A DNA stretch of 64,000 nt from the NCBI GenBank assembly GCA_022393335.1, contig JAJEKB010021277.1:487536-551535 (forward strand), written 5' to 3'. The stretch comes from Macrotrachela quadricornifera (taxonomy: Eukaryota > Rotifera > Eurotatoria > Philodinida > Philodinidae). The notes beneath the pieces were generated by a model. That model was not told the DNA's origin, did no database searches, and saw only the letters and a list, made by a program, of their open reading frames with translations. This document shows positions 47,819-59,250 of the stretch, piece by piece. Positions within the stretch are counted from its first letter, which is position 1, and each line of letters opens with the position of its first letter. The position numbers and the translations under genes were made by a program.

Positions 47819-49030
47819 TTGGGTTGACACGAAAATTTTTGCGTTTTTTTTAAATCTTATTTTTATTTTTTAACTTCAAGATTACAACTAACTTTCAACA
47901 ATATATGCTCCATTGCCATTAATGACTTGTCGCCAGCGCTCTGGTAGAGAAAAGATTCCTCGTTCATAGAAGTCCTGAGAGTTTCGGTCGAAGAAGTTGG
48001 CAAGGTCCATTTATGAGGTCGTTCTCGTCGTCGAATTTTTCTCGCGTAGATGATTAGACAGAGAATGGTACAAGTGGTAATCTGTGGGAGCCAAGTCTAG
48101 AGAATAAGGTGGATATAAAACCGTAATCCATCCAAGTTCCAATAATTTTTCACGCGTCGACTTTGCAATGTGGAGCCTGGCGTTGTCATAGAAAAAATAA
48201 ATTTTATCCTGGTTTCTCTTGAGTTTTACTGCAACTCGATCCAATTGCTGGCAATAGGTACAAGTTTCAAATGAATGATCCCTTTTACATCCCACAAAAC
48301 GCTCAACATAATGGTTTTTGGATGGAGGTCATTTTTGGCCGTTGGTACACCGCTTTGTCCAGCTCCCACCTACTGTCGCTTGCGCGTGTGGTTAATATAC
48401 GTCACCCACTTTTGATCACTAGTAATAAGATTATAGAGCCAGTGATAGTTATGATGAGATGTCATTTATTTCATACAAATGTTAACCCTCTATTGGAGCG
48501 GATGTGGTGACATTTCATGTAGTATCCAAACACCATATTTTCACGTTTTGCTTAATACAACTAGATGTCTTTCTACTGTAGTATGAGAGCACCCATATCG
48601 CTCTGCCAAACACCGTTTAATCAATCTTGGATCTTCTTCTTAAGCTCCTTTAAGTGGTCCATAGCCACTTCTGATGGTCTTCCGGTATGAGAAAAATTGT
48701 CGAGTTTAAAGTTAGCATTCTTGAACCGATTGAACCAATGTTGTGCTGAATGGGTGGAGAGTGCATCCATGCCCATCGTGCTCCATATGATCCTTGTTGC
48801 TTCCGTTGCTTTGTGATCCAAACAGAATTCATGAAGCACAATCACACGCAGCTCCTTACGAGATACCTTTATTTCTAATTCACGATCAACGTCCGTATTC
48901 ATAGTTTTGTTGTTCTTCGAAAGAAAATTCATACCCCCTCTATATACCCTTAGTATGGAAACTTCTAAAACTTTCTCGGCTGTTCTAAGAAATTTAAGAA
49001 AAAAAAGCCAAAAATTTCGTTCCAACCCAA
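47819..49030 (-). mobile_element. nearly full-length mariner element
   Basis: Left end ttgggttgacacgaaaattt follows TA (47817-47818). The right end reads, inverted, ttgggttggaacgaaattt. The following TG at 49031 is a decayed TA. About 1.2 kb, close to the usual mariner length. It encodes the transposase relic 47888-48932. Its right end lies 3-4 bases from the edge of the duplicated GNAT segment. Confidence 0.85.
47888..48932 (-). pseudogene. mariner transposase, broken by frameshifts and stops
   Basis: The 5' part (to 48621) contains the paired helix-turn-helix region: KELRVIVLHEFCLDHKATEA, AQHWFNRFKN and HTGRPSEV, the linker before the second helix-turn-helix. Middle pieces in shifting frames give LAERYGCS-like and TSDQKW (first catalytic Asp; Glu changed to Gln beside it). 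The 3' part (48295-48011) has FYDNARLHIAKST (second Asp) and YSLDLAPTDYHL (third Asp), the DD34D pattern. It ends in RGIFSLPERW... with TAG at 47888-47890. At least one stop and several frameshifts, so no active enzyme. Confidence 0.88.
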
Positions 49031-49706
49031 TGTTTGACTGATATCTCTAGAAACATTGAGTCAAACATCGAACAATTTAATGCCGAAATGATTAGCACGT
49101 TGCGCTCTACAAAATCTGATAGTCGACGAAGAATTTTTTATCGATTCCAGATTGACTTAACGGCTTCCTATGGGTATGCTCAATATCCGTTTTCTGAGCA
49201 TACATTTTGTATATATATATCTAGTGTGAAGAGCAAAAGTGACAAGCATAGATAAGTGAACAAGCTTTAGTTAACTCGTAGTCTAGATTTCATTAACATG
49301 CGGTTCTAACATTTTTAATCGGGACAACTATGACACTTGTTTGGTGTAGCACAATAAATGACTTGTTGAAAGGAGCTCCGCCATTGTTGGCAATTTTCAA
49401 TTGATGTAAACGTTTTACTAATAAATGCTTGGAAATCGTATTTCATCAGTTGTATGATAGTGATCTTTTCTCAAAACTTGTCGAATATGTATGATATCCA
49501 GAGCGTTGAATCACCTCTTTCATCTTAGCTCCAATAAACCTATTCAGAAAACAATTTCGCTGTCACTTCCATCGAGGTCAGTAGAGTGTCGTTATCAATC
49601 AATGATCCTTCACTTTAATTTATTTTTATCCATACTAAAATCAACTTCCGTTTGACATATCGAAGATTAAAAAAAGAACAGAATAGACAATCATTTTTTT
49701 TCTCCT

Positions 49707-50396
49707 CTAGAGTGTACGGAAAAGGTGTTGAATATACAAGAACTTCGATTGATTAGGTGGTAGTGTCATTCGATGTTGATCTTCATCTGGTATTACATCA
49801 CCGACTTCGAACACAACCGGTGCCATATTATCATCAACAGAACCTTCTTTTTCTTTTAGTTTTTCGTACAGAGCACGGCCACCATGTGCCAAAGAATATC
49901 GTTCAACTCGACCTTTCACAAAACCATGTTTTTGATAGAACGCAGATGCTTGCCTCCTACTAGCTAATGTGGTTAAATGTACTTGATGGTAATGATGTTC
50001 TCGAGCGAAATCGAGTAAAGTTGAGAGTAGAAGAGATCCGATGCCAAGATTTTGTACATTGGAAGCAATAACCATTCGACGTAATTCACATATTTCATCT
50101 CGCTGTTCCTCAGCCACTTCTTGATAATAAGCTGGATCTCCAAGAGACAAAGGCTGGATAGCCACTTGTCCTACAACGCGACCATCATCTGTCGACACAG
50201 CTACCCACCAGTGAGCATTGGGAATTTGAAGATAGTTCTTCTCAATGTCAGCCATATCCGTTTCAATGGCACTGATGACGTACTGTTCTGGGTTCCCATG
50301 TGCTCGCTGACCATCAATGAATAGCTCCCGGCAAGCAGGCAAATCCGATGGTTGATAGCTTCGAATAATGATGGGTGATAATGGAGAAGTAGTCAT
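49707..50396 (-). CDS. GNAT-family N-acetyltransferase, copy 1, 229 aa
   Basis: Predicted to move an acetyl group from acetyl-CoA to an amine; the substrate is unknown. GNAT fold in order: beta1/alpha1 IRSYQPSDLPACRELF (about 10-25), WWVAVSTDDGRVVGQVAI (62-79), motif A LRRMVIASNVQNLGIGSLLL (105-124) with the Q-x-x-G-x-G acetyl-CoA loop, and motif B ASAFYQKHGFV (151-161). A ~55-residue acidic tail follows and no membrane helix is seen, unlike NAT8. The ATG at 50396 follows ttttag directly, with a TAG just upstream in frame. A donor cag|gtaag at 50768/50767 is conserved upstream, giving a probable leader exon and a 371 bp intron (50397-50767). Intact. Confidence 0.9.
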   Translation of the reverse strand: MTTSPLSPIIIRSYQPSDLPACRELFIDGQRAHGNPEQYVISAIETDMADIEKNYLQIPNAHWWVAVSTDDGRVVGQVAIQPLSLGDPAYYQEVAEEQRDEICELRRMVIASNVQNLGIGSLLLSTLLDFAREHHYHQVHLTTLASRRQASAFYQKHGFVKGRVERYSLAHGGRALYEKLKEKEGSVDDNMAPVVFEVGDVIPDEDQHRMTLPPNQSKFLYIQHLFRTL

Positions 50397-51100
50397 CTAA
50401 AATGTCATTAGTGACAATGGCTAAATATCGCTGAGAATCAATCTGAAAACTGTCATTAACATATTTTATGAAAAAAAACCTCAATTTCAAGCAGTCGGTA
50501 AACGCAAGAAGTGGTATTTACGCACGTTCCAAGCCCATTTTCGGCTTGGAACACGTTTACACTACACACAGAGGGAGAAATTGAACGCATATGAGTTGGA
50601 CGATTTTCATACCGGTAATGAGAGATTCATATTGTATATTTTCTTCTGAATTGTCAAATAGTTGAAGTTTTCGCTTAAAATCGTTTCGTTCCTTGAGAGT
50701 TCCACATTGCACATACAATGATTTATTGGTCAAACGGCTAGAGATAAACAATCGTTGTCGTTCTTACCTGGTCGACATCAGAGTTGAAAAGATCCAGAAA
50801 GAACGCATTTTTATCTCATTCAAATGTGCATTTTTTACTTTATCGGTACGAATCAATAACGAAATTCTCCTCGCTTGCGTTTGGAATCTCAAGGTCTCTT
50901 TCATGTAGTTGTGCCTTGGCTGAACTTTCGAAGAAGGGAGTCTAGACACTTAAAGACGAAAATGTTTTCTCGTGCTCTCCTACAGGGAAGTCTTTTCTAA
51001 GAGAGGGGCTAGAGCCCCCTTAGTCCCCTGTTTTCTCTGTCGAAATCAATTGTCTCTTTATTCGACTCCTTGCTGCGTTATATCTCACTCGAATGCCTCA
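50397..51100 (-). promoter_or_regulatory. probable 5' leader exon, intron and upstream region of GNAT copy 1
   Basis: Intron 50397-50767 (gtaagaac...gacattttag). Exon upstream of 50768 has no frame that joins the GNAT frame, so it looks untranslated. The same arrangement recurs at 57862-58396 and 61326-61695. In copies 2 and 3 the exon holds a 63-codon open frame beginning MSLNVQ; indels break it here. Promoter not defined. Confidence 0.5.
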
Positions 51101-51893
51101 AGAAAAAAAAACAAAAAAAGAGACAATGCATATACCTGATAAGGAAAGAAAGACACACCAAATAATAAGAATCACAAACAAAAGTGAGAGGCATGCGATA
51201 GTATGCGTGTCTTGCTGTAACACCTCCTCACCAACAAAAAAAAGATGTGTGTCCACACACATTATGAAGAGAAAAAAAAGTATAAGAATCGAATTAAATG
51301 ACAACCTGTAAAAAAATTGTAAAATAACGACGATGTTTGAAGTATGAGCGAGCAAGCGCAAAGCCATTAGAAGTTCAGTGCGTTTGAATGATATTATGAG
51401 GGATTAAAAACTGCATGTGGAGATAACGAAGCTATAAGATTCGTCAGAGATGATGGTTGACGAAATAAAATTGACTTGGTGAGGGTTTCAAGAGTATCCA
51501 GTCGCTGAAGAATAGTCGGAAAGACGTGTGGAGCTTGATGTATGCGTAACTGGTGGGAAGAACATAATGGATGCGGAGTGGAGATCGGTTGATTTTGGAA
51601 AGTGCTCATTTATGCCTGTATAGATAACAATTAAGGATAAATGATAGAATCATATGAATCGCAAACGAGGCCGTAATGATATAAGTAAGATTGCGAAGTC
51701 AATTCCTATCGATACGATGATTCTCGTGACTCTTTGACAAAACATCAATTCGGTTGTGTATAGAAGAATCCAAAAACCGCTTAGAATGGTAGCCATCGGC
51801 ATAGATGTAACCAAAAATATATAAATACGTAACAATGGTAGATAATAAACACATAATAGAATACTCCGATATATGAGAGACGTTGAATTAATT

Positions 51894-52036
51894 AAAGTAG
51901 TTGGAGAAGGAAAAACTGAGAATAATGTTTACGTATGCATGTAGAGAGAAAAGAAATGCTGTGATGGTATGAAGCATCATAGCAAAGGAAAGAAATAAAA
52001 CAAAAAAATAGTATCAATTTGTGATGGCGAACCATA
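51894..52036. other. short spacer between duplicon and Gypsy relic
   Basis: Nothing recognised; a retroelement LTR could not be identified. Confidence 0.4.
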
Positions 52037-54312
52037 TTAAACAATTTGTTCATATAAGGGAATAGTTGAATCGATGGTTAGTTGCCGTACGAGAGTAGGG
52101 ATTTTAGTACGTTGAACTACATAGGTTTTGATGGCCAAGTACTGAACAATACGAAAAGGACCCGTATGACGAATATCGAATTTGCGGCGAGAAGACAATG
52201 CACGAATGAGTACTAACTCACCAGCACTATGTGTGAAATTCAAGCGATGGGACTCGTATTGGGCTTTGTACTGTGACTGAGTGTTTATGGTGTTATGTCG
52301 CGCTATTTTGGATCGAATCAGATACATAGTGAGTTAACTCTTTAGTATGGTGCGAATCTTGAGAAAGTTGATACAATCGAATTTTGTGAGTCACTGGGAA
52401 GGACGCCCGAACGACTGTACATAAATTCAAATAGCGCGACGTGTGTCGTAGAATGTACCATAGCATTGTAATTGAAGATTACAGAGGGAAGCTGTGTATC
52501 CTATTCAGTACGACGAGCGTTGGCTGAAGTAGCATTTTTTGCATTCATTGTGCTGCTGAAGCGTTCGATTTGTCCATTAGTTTGTGGATGATATAGCGTC
52601 AAGTATAAATGAGCAACGTCAAGACGGCGAAACAATGATTCCATGACGTGGTCGGTTAAGATGCACTCCGGAGTGCTATATTTACAAATAACCTTCTCCT
52701 GGAGAAATGGAACGGCAGTATCAGCCGTGCAGTTACGACCTGCTTTAGCAATGACAAGCTTAGATAAAATGTCAGTCAAAGAAATAATGTTTCTTTGGCA
52801 ACGCGGACTAATAGGCGTGATAGATCTGTGAAAGTCCATAGCTAGCAACTCCCAAACTCCTGCAGGTGGTGGAATAAACTTCAGATGGCCAGCGGGCTTA
52901 CGACGAAGAGGATTGTTTTGACTACAAAGTAGGCAAGATCGAACGTAGTTACTTATACAGGGCGTTTGAAAAGTCACTTACCAAAAAAAATTTGAATATC
53001 TCTCTTACGGCTCGAGCAAACGAACTGATTTTTATATCAATGATAGAGGCATGTTCAAAGTCTATATCCATAAAGACACGTCTAGAGAGGCGCTTTGTTA
53101 AGTATCATTATTTGTTTGAACAAACAAATTTTTACTTTTTCACAGATAGGAACAAAAAACAATATACTTGACAAAAGATCCCTCTAGCCATGTCTTTATG
53201 AATATGAAGCTTGAACATACCTCTATCATTGATAAAAAAATCAGCTCGTTTGCTTGAGCCGTAAAGGAGATATTCAATTAGTTTTTGGACAAAATGACTT
53301 TTCAAGATTGCCCAAAAATTACACAACGGAAAGAAAACTGAGTATGTCCATTACGGCTCGAGCAAACGGGGTGATTCTTTTATCCATAATAGAGGTATGT
53401 TTAGGCTTCAGGTTCATATAGACATGCCTAGAGAAATTCTTTGTTAATTATATTGTTTTTTTTCTTATCTGCGAAAAAGTAAACATTTCTTGTTGAGGTC
53501 ATTTGTGGTACTTAACAAAGGTTTTCTCTAACTTCGTCCGTATCGATTTAAAGTGTGAACATGCCGCTATTATAGGTAAAAAAATAAGTTTGTTTAGCTG
53601 AGCTGTAGCAGAAATAGTCAATTTTTTCTTGGTAAGGTGGCTTTTGGCTCACCCTGTTCCTATCTGCGAAAAAAAAATTCTTTTGTTCAAACCAGTAATG
53701 ATACTTAACAAAGCGCCTCTCTAGACGTGTCTTTGTGAATATAAACTTTGAACATGCCTCTATCATTGATACAAAAGTCAGTTCGTTTGCTCGAGCCGTA
53801 AGAGAGATATTTAAATTTTTTTTTGGTAAGTGACTTTTCAAACGCCCTGTAGTATCAAAGGTAGTTTGTTCATCAACAGATAGTATGAGAGACATTGATT
53901 TCATGTTGGTGTGAGGTGGCTTAGATATAGGTTTATATTTATATAGCGGACTATCAATACGAGAGAAATTCGAAATAAACTTGCGATAGTATTCCACCAC
54001 TTTCAAAAATCTAAAGGTTTCTTTCGATGCGGTGGGTACTGTGGTTTGTAATAAATCACGAACATTATCCGTATTTGGATGAACCTGATCGCGATCAATA
54101 TAATGACTCAAGCAGTTAATATTATTAGTAGCGATATCACACTTTTCAATATTTAAACGAAACTTACAGCCAAAGAGTAATTTCAAAACTTCGTCCAAAT
54201 TATCTATATGCTCATCAAAATTATTGAAAAGGTTTATGTCATCGTCAATGTATGCTAAACAATATTTTCAACGAGTTGGCCTGAAAACCTGATCAATGAT
54301 GCTTTGAAAAGT
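52037..54312 (-). pseudogene. Ty3/Gypsy retrotransposon pol relic (RT fragment + integrase)
   Basis: From 54312 down the minus strand: C-terminal reverse transcriptase with FQSIIDQVFRPTR, a stop in place of a usual Trp codon, and the YIDD active-site box (about 54250), then LNIEKC and YYRKFISNFS. The RNase H and most of the zinc-binding region are missing: after removing the MITE (52958-53849) and one copy of its TA, the frame passes straight from DEQTTFDT to SNYVRSCLLC. The integrase core follows with Asp in AMDFHR, Asp in ECILTDH and Glu in HPQTNGQIERF, then a stop at 52501-52503, a frameshift and a C-terminal domain (RKFDIRHTGPFRIV, 52037-52327). No gag and no LTRs found. Dead element. Confidence 0.88.
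52958..53849. mobile_element. multi-arm Tc1/mariner-type MITE inside the Gypsy relic, 892 bp
   Basis: Ends cagggcgtttgaaaagtc / gacttttcaaacgccctg with TA on each side (52956-52957, 53850-53851). The ~195 bp outer arm (with ggctcgagcaaacga and tatccataaagacacgtcta) recurs in diverged form three more times inside, in alternating orientation (about 53155-53310 inverted, 53310-53480 direct, 53480-53655 inverted). It is therefore made of five arms. Non-coding. A sixth, older arm lies at 18290-18435. Confidence 0.88.
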
Positions 54313-54319
54313 GACGTAG

Positions 54320-54640
54320 GATATCTTAGGTCAGGATTCGACTTTTGCTTAGAAATATTCGTTATAAAAAAATTTTCCAACTCAGTTGAACAACTTTCCA
54401 AGTAGAACTCGATGAGCTCTATACTTTCCATATCTTATTGTTCAAATTCCAACAACTAACTAATTAGAAAATCGCTAATTAATGTCCAAAAATATAAAAA
54501 ATACCTTTAAACTTCAATAAAGCTAGTCAGGATTCGCTTAGAAACACTTTCTAAAGAATCTAATCAGTTTTCCAAATAGATCTTGACAAGCTCTATCGAT
54601 TTCATATCTTACCCGTAACTTTTCAATAATTTGATTATAT
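54320..54640 (+). repeat. two diverged direct repeats, ~200 bp
   Basis: gtcaggattcg...cttagaaa... and ...ttttccaa(g/a)tagaactcgatgagctcta-type text occur at about 54331-54450 and again at 54529-54615. Confidence 0.6.
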
Positions 54641-54829
54641 CAAATATGAAATAACTAGGTATCTCCCGTACAAATTGTACGGCTTTTCGTTTGTTGGCGG
54701 AGTATGATTATCGCAAGTCATGTGGTTCACGAGAGGTGTGCAGAAGTCTGTTTGCATTACCCATGAAACACCACGAGGAGATGGGCTTGACTTGTCTTGT
54801 ATATACCACGAATCAATATTAGACTTCGA

Positions 54830-55340
54830 CTGTCATCCGTATAAAACATTGGGTTGTTTAGGCCATATTTAAGACACTTCTTGATAACCTCTAAATGGCC
54901 CGAGTTTGACTATGCTTCATCCAAATAATAGCTGAAAAAACGCTTGCTGAAATCTTATATATGCTCTGGGCCGACATTAGACTTCGACTATCATCCATAT
55001 GAAACATAGGGTTGTTCGGGTCAATCTGAGATTATCAAAAGTGTTCTACAAAAGTCCTCATACAATCTCCTTCGGTTACCCATACAATAAGCGAGTTTCA
55101 ATTTCCTGCAATCCGATTGGCTGTTATGAAAAACAATTTCCCAACCAATCAGATTTTGAGACCTTTTTTCTCCATGAAGATAAATATGGGGCATAGGGTT
55201 GTTCGGGCTAATTTGAGGTTATCTAGGGTGCTCTGCAAAAGTCCTCCTAGAACCTCTCTCGGTTATCCATACAATAAGCTAGTTTTAATTCGCTGCCATC
55301 TGATTGGCCAGTTTTCCGACTATCAGAAAAGCTAAAGTGC
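54830..55340 (+). repeat. three tandem direct repeats of ~185 bp
   Basis: Units share atta(g)acttcgact(g/a)tcatcc, (a)cata(g)ggttgttcgggc and caaaagtcctc...ggttacccatacaataagc. The second and third (about 54980-55165, 55166-55340) are best preserved; the first (54815-54980) is partial. Short frames at 54999-55335 are products of the repeat. Confidence 0.75.
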
Positions 55341-56501
55341 CATTACTAGTCTTAATATAGTACTTCGGGACCGAAGGATACTCCCAATATATAGTAGTTG
55401 AAGACCTAGGGATACCGACATATAATAGCTCTTGAGGATCTAAGAGTACCTCCGCAGTATAGTAGTTGAGAAGATAGGAGTGCTCCTTTATAATAGTATC
55501 AGTCATATTTCCGTGTGTTGGTGAATCGCGTTTAATCATCGGTCTTGAAATCTGATTGGACAAAAAAATTGACCAATGTGAGAGGTATCAGACATGACAC
55601 TCGACATTATATATAGATAAACAGAAACTAAAGAAAATCAAAAGAAGAATTATTGTATATAGTAAATATTTTTTCTGATCAATAGTAATTTCCAGACTCA
55701 GAAGGTACCTAGACTAGACCAACTTAAAGTTTTCAGATCGGGACTCGACGGGCTCTAATCAGCATATTCTAGAATGACTCATCTGCTTTATTCACTTTTT
55801 GAAGTACATATAACTCTCGGATTTAATCCAGATTTCCCCATTTATTTGAGTTTAAGGTTGATAGTCTTGCTTTTGAAAATCATAAAATGTAGAGGATTTT
55901 TTTAGACCGTGGTTACTATAGTGTCACACTTATCGATGATTTATCTGACAATGATTGTGAAAATAAACAGAATGGGTTCAGTCTGCGTTAAGCGAATCAC
56001 TTCTGACGAACGTTACTTGTAGATTTCATGGCACTAGAAAATGAGAAGCTCGATTGACATATGTTAAAAGGCAAATTGTGACTACATCATTGGTTAAAAC
56101 TAAAACCATTGCATGACTATCTATAGTGTTCTTAATAGCCGTTCCTTCCAAAAACGAATGTAGGGAAAAACCTAACTAATGCATCTGGTAGAGCGATCAA
56201 AGCTCTATCAAACGTGACATACCGCCATTTTGGGTCATACGGATTTTCTGATTGATTTTTTTCACATACTTTCTAAACTGCACCGCGTAATATTGTGGTC
56301 ACGAAATGGGGCGATACATATCATTAAAAATCGAAAGTAACTAGCAATTCTGACGCAGTTTTTCACAAAGAATCAGAATATAGTATTACACTTCTTATTT
56401 CGATCGATTTTTCGCGAGCACTAGTTATTTTTTCAGGAAATGTTGTTCCAGTTTTCCTGGTATTTGGCTGTAAATTTAGACTCAACATTTTTAGTATCTG
56501 A
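55341..56501. other. spacer, no gene seen
   Basis: Contains at 55385-55480 a few ~45 bp units (tatagtagttga(a/g)gac...), and at 56186-56206 a hairpin gagcgatcaaagctc. No coding sequence. Confidence 0.5.
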
Positions 56502-57171
56502 CTGATGTCGCTAGAAACCTTGAGTCAAACATCAAACAATTTTATGCCAAAATGATTAGCACGTTGCCCTCTACAAAATCTAATAATCGGCAAAGAATTT
56601 TTTTTATTGATTCCGGATTGACTTAGCGACTTCCTATGGATATGCTCAATATTCATTTTTTGAGCATATATTTTGTGTATATATATCTAGTGTGAAGAGC
56701 AAAAGTGACAAGCATAGATAAGTGAACAAGCTTCAGTTAACTCGTAGTCTAGATTTCATTAACATGCGGTTCTAACATTTTTAATCCGGACAACTATGAC
56801 ACTTGTTTGGTGTAGCACAATAAATGACTTGTTGAAAGGAGCTCCGCCATTGTTGGCAATTTTCAATTGATGTAAACGTTTTACTAATAAATGCTTGGAC
56901 ATCGTATTAAATCAGTTGTATGATAGTGATCTTTCCTCAAAACTTGTCGAATATGTATGATATCCGGAGCATTGAATCACCTTTTATATCTTAGCTCCAA
57001 TGAACCTGTTCAGAAAACAATTTCGCTATCACTTCCATCGAGGTCAGTAGAGTGTCGTTATTAATCAACGATCCTTGACTTTAATTTATTTTTTATCGAT
57101 ACTAAAATCAGCCTCCGTTTGACATATCGACGATTAAAAAAAGAACAGTATAGACAATCATATTTTTTCCT

Positions 57172-57861
57172 CTAAAGTGTACGAAAAAAGTGTTGAATAT
57201 ACAAGAACTTCGATTGACTAGGTGATAGTGTCATTCGATGTTGATCTTCATCTGGTATTACATCACCGACTTCGAACAGAACCGGTGCCATATTATCATC
57301 AACAGAACCTTCTTTTTCTTTTAGTTTTTCGTACAGATCACGACCGCCTTGTGCCAAAGAATATCGTTCAACTCGACCTTTCACAAAACCATGTTTTTGA
57401 TAGAATGCAGATGCTTTCGTCATACTAGCTAAGGTGGTTAAATGTACTTGAAGATAATGATGTTCTCTAGCGAAATCAAGTAACGTTGAGAGTAGAAGAG
57501 ATCCGATGCCAAGATTTTGTACATTGGAAGCAATAACCATTCGACGTAATTCACATATTTGATCTCGCTGTTCCTCATCCACTTCTTGATAATAAGCTGG
57601 ATCTCCAAGAGACAAAGGCTGGATAGCCACTTGTCCTACAACACGACCATCATCTGTCGACTCAGCTACCCACCAGTGAGCATTGGAAATTTGAAGATAG
57701 TTCTTCTCAATGTCAGCCATATCCGTTTCAATGGCACTGATGACATAGTCTTCTGGGTTCCCATATTCTCGCTGACCGTCAATGAATAGCTTCCGGCAAG
57801 CAGGTAAATCCGATGGTTGGTAGGTTCGACTGATGACGGGTGATAATGGAGAAGCAGTCAT
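57172..57861 (-). CDS. GNAT-family N-acetyltransferase, copy 2, 229 aa
   Basis: About 22 differences from copy 1 by eye (~90 % identity). The acetyl-CoA loop QNLGIG, the LRRMVIAS strand and the FYQKHGFV motif are unchanged; changes cluster at residues 9-38, around 145-150 (RRQ to MTK) and in the tail. The start was placed at 57861 to match the other copies. The frame opens 5 codons further up (57876) only because the acceptor reads tttcag instead of ttttag. Intron 57862-58395 (534 bp) with donor caa|gtaag. All three copies being intact suggests selection on the protein. Confidence 0.9.
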   Translation of the reverse strand: MTASPLSPVISRTYQPSDLPACRKLFIDGQREYGNPEDYVISAIETDMADIEKNYLQISNAHWWVAESTDDGRVVGQVAIQPLSLGDPAYYQEVDEEQRDQICELRRMVIASNVQNLGIGSLLLSTLLDFAREHHYLQVHLTTLASMTKASAFYQKHGFVKGRVERYSLAQGGRDLYEKLKEKEGSVDDNMAPVLFEVGDVIPDEDQHRMTLSPSQSKFLYIQHFFRTL

Positions 57862-58640
57862 CTGAAATGTCATCACTGGTTATGACTAAATATCGCTGAG
57901 AATCAATTTGAAAACTGTCATTAACATATTTTATGAAGAAAAACCTCAATTTCAAGCAGTCGATAAACGCAAGAAATGCTGTATACGCACGTTCCAACCG
58001 CATTTTCCAGCTTAGAACGTGTTTACACTACACACGTCGCGCATGAAAACATCTCATCACTGTTTAGTCGCGTTTTTTTTCCTTTTCATAAAGTCCTTCG
58101 TCTATAACAGATAACATTCGTTTCTAAGAACGAAAGAAGGTGTATTCAAACACAAATGTCAATTTCAGAGCCGACGCCTGTTTCGAAGAGACTCATTAAG
58201 AGAGCAAAATTGAACGCATTCAAGTTGAACGATTTTCATATCGGTAGTGAGAGATTCATATTGTATTTTTTCCTCTGAGTTACCAAGTCGTTGAAGTTTT
58301 CACTTAAAATCATTTCGTTCCTTAAAAGTTCCACATCGCACATACAATGATTTATTGGTTAAATGACTAGAGATAAATAATCGTTGTTATTCTTACTTGG
58401 TCGACATGAGAGCAAAGGAGATCCAAAGAGAACGCATTTTTATCTCATTCGAATGTGCATTTAGCTTATTGATACTAATCAATAACGAATCCTTCTCGCT
58501 TGCGTTTGGAATCTCTAGCTCTCTTTCATGTAGTTGTGCCTGGGCTGAACTTTCTGAGAAGAGGATCTGAACATTTAAAGACAAAAATGTTTTCTCATGC
58601 TCCCTATACAGGAAATTCTTTTCTGAGAGAAGGGCTAGAG
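57862..58640 (-). promoter_or_regulatory. leader exon, intron and upstream region of GNAT copy 2
   Basis: Intron 57862-58395, exon end at 58396. A 63-codon open frame in the leader (58393-58584, MSLNVQ...LMSTK) is shared with copy 3. After splicing, its stop would be the TGA overlapping the GNAT ATG (aaATGA), so it could act as an upstream open reading frame. That is inference only. Confidence 0.45.
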
Positions 58641-59250
58641 CCCCCCCTCTTAGTCACTTCCATCCCTACACCCCTGGTATGACGATACTTGCTTTCAACA
58701 AGTCGAGATACACAACGATGCCTTCTTGATTCACCTGTTTTCTCTGTCGAAATCAATTGTCTCTTTATTCGACTCTTCGCTATATTGTACCTCACTCAAA
58801 TGCCTCAGGAACAAAAAATGTAAAAAAGAAACAATGCATATACCTGATAAGGAAAGAAAGACAGAAGAAATAATAAAAATCACAAACAAAAGTGAGAGGC
58901 ACGCAATAGTATGCGTGTCTCGCTGTAACAACTCCTCACCAACAAAAAAAATGTATGCCCACACACATTATGAAGAGAAAAAAAAAGTATAAGGATCGAA
59001 TTAAATGACAACGCGTAAAAAAAAATTGCGAAATAACGAGTTAGAACGGTACCCATTGGCGAAGGTGTAAACAAAAATATATAAATACGTAACAGTGGTA
59101 GATAATGAACACATAATAGAATACTCCAATATATGAGAGACATTGGATTAATTAAAGTAGTTGAACGATACTAAAATCAGCCTCCGTTTGACATAGCAAA
59201 GATTAAAAAAATATTAGAATAGACAATCATTTTTTTCCTCCTCTAAAGTG

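Larger units (their letters stand above)
49034..51893 (-). repeat. GNAT duplicon, copy 1
   Basis: Aligns with 56502-59163 (copy 2) from gactgatatctctagaaac to attaattaaagtagttg, and its 49690-51360 part with copy 3. Relative to copy 2 it carries an extra ~450 bases (about 51330-51781) and lacks ~160 bases present at 58036-58200. The unique 51330-51781 part holds a 71-codon minus-strand frame (51394-51609) without recognised similarity. Confidence 0.85.
56502..59163 (-). repeat. GNAT duplicon, copy 2
   Basis: Homologous to copy 1 over its whole length, but lacks the ~450 bp corresponding to 51330-51781 (junction near 59037-59042) and has ~160 extra bases at 58036-58200. Ends at 59163, where copy 3 begins. 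Confidence 0.88.
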
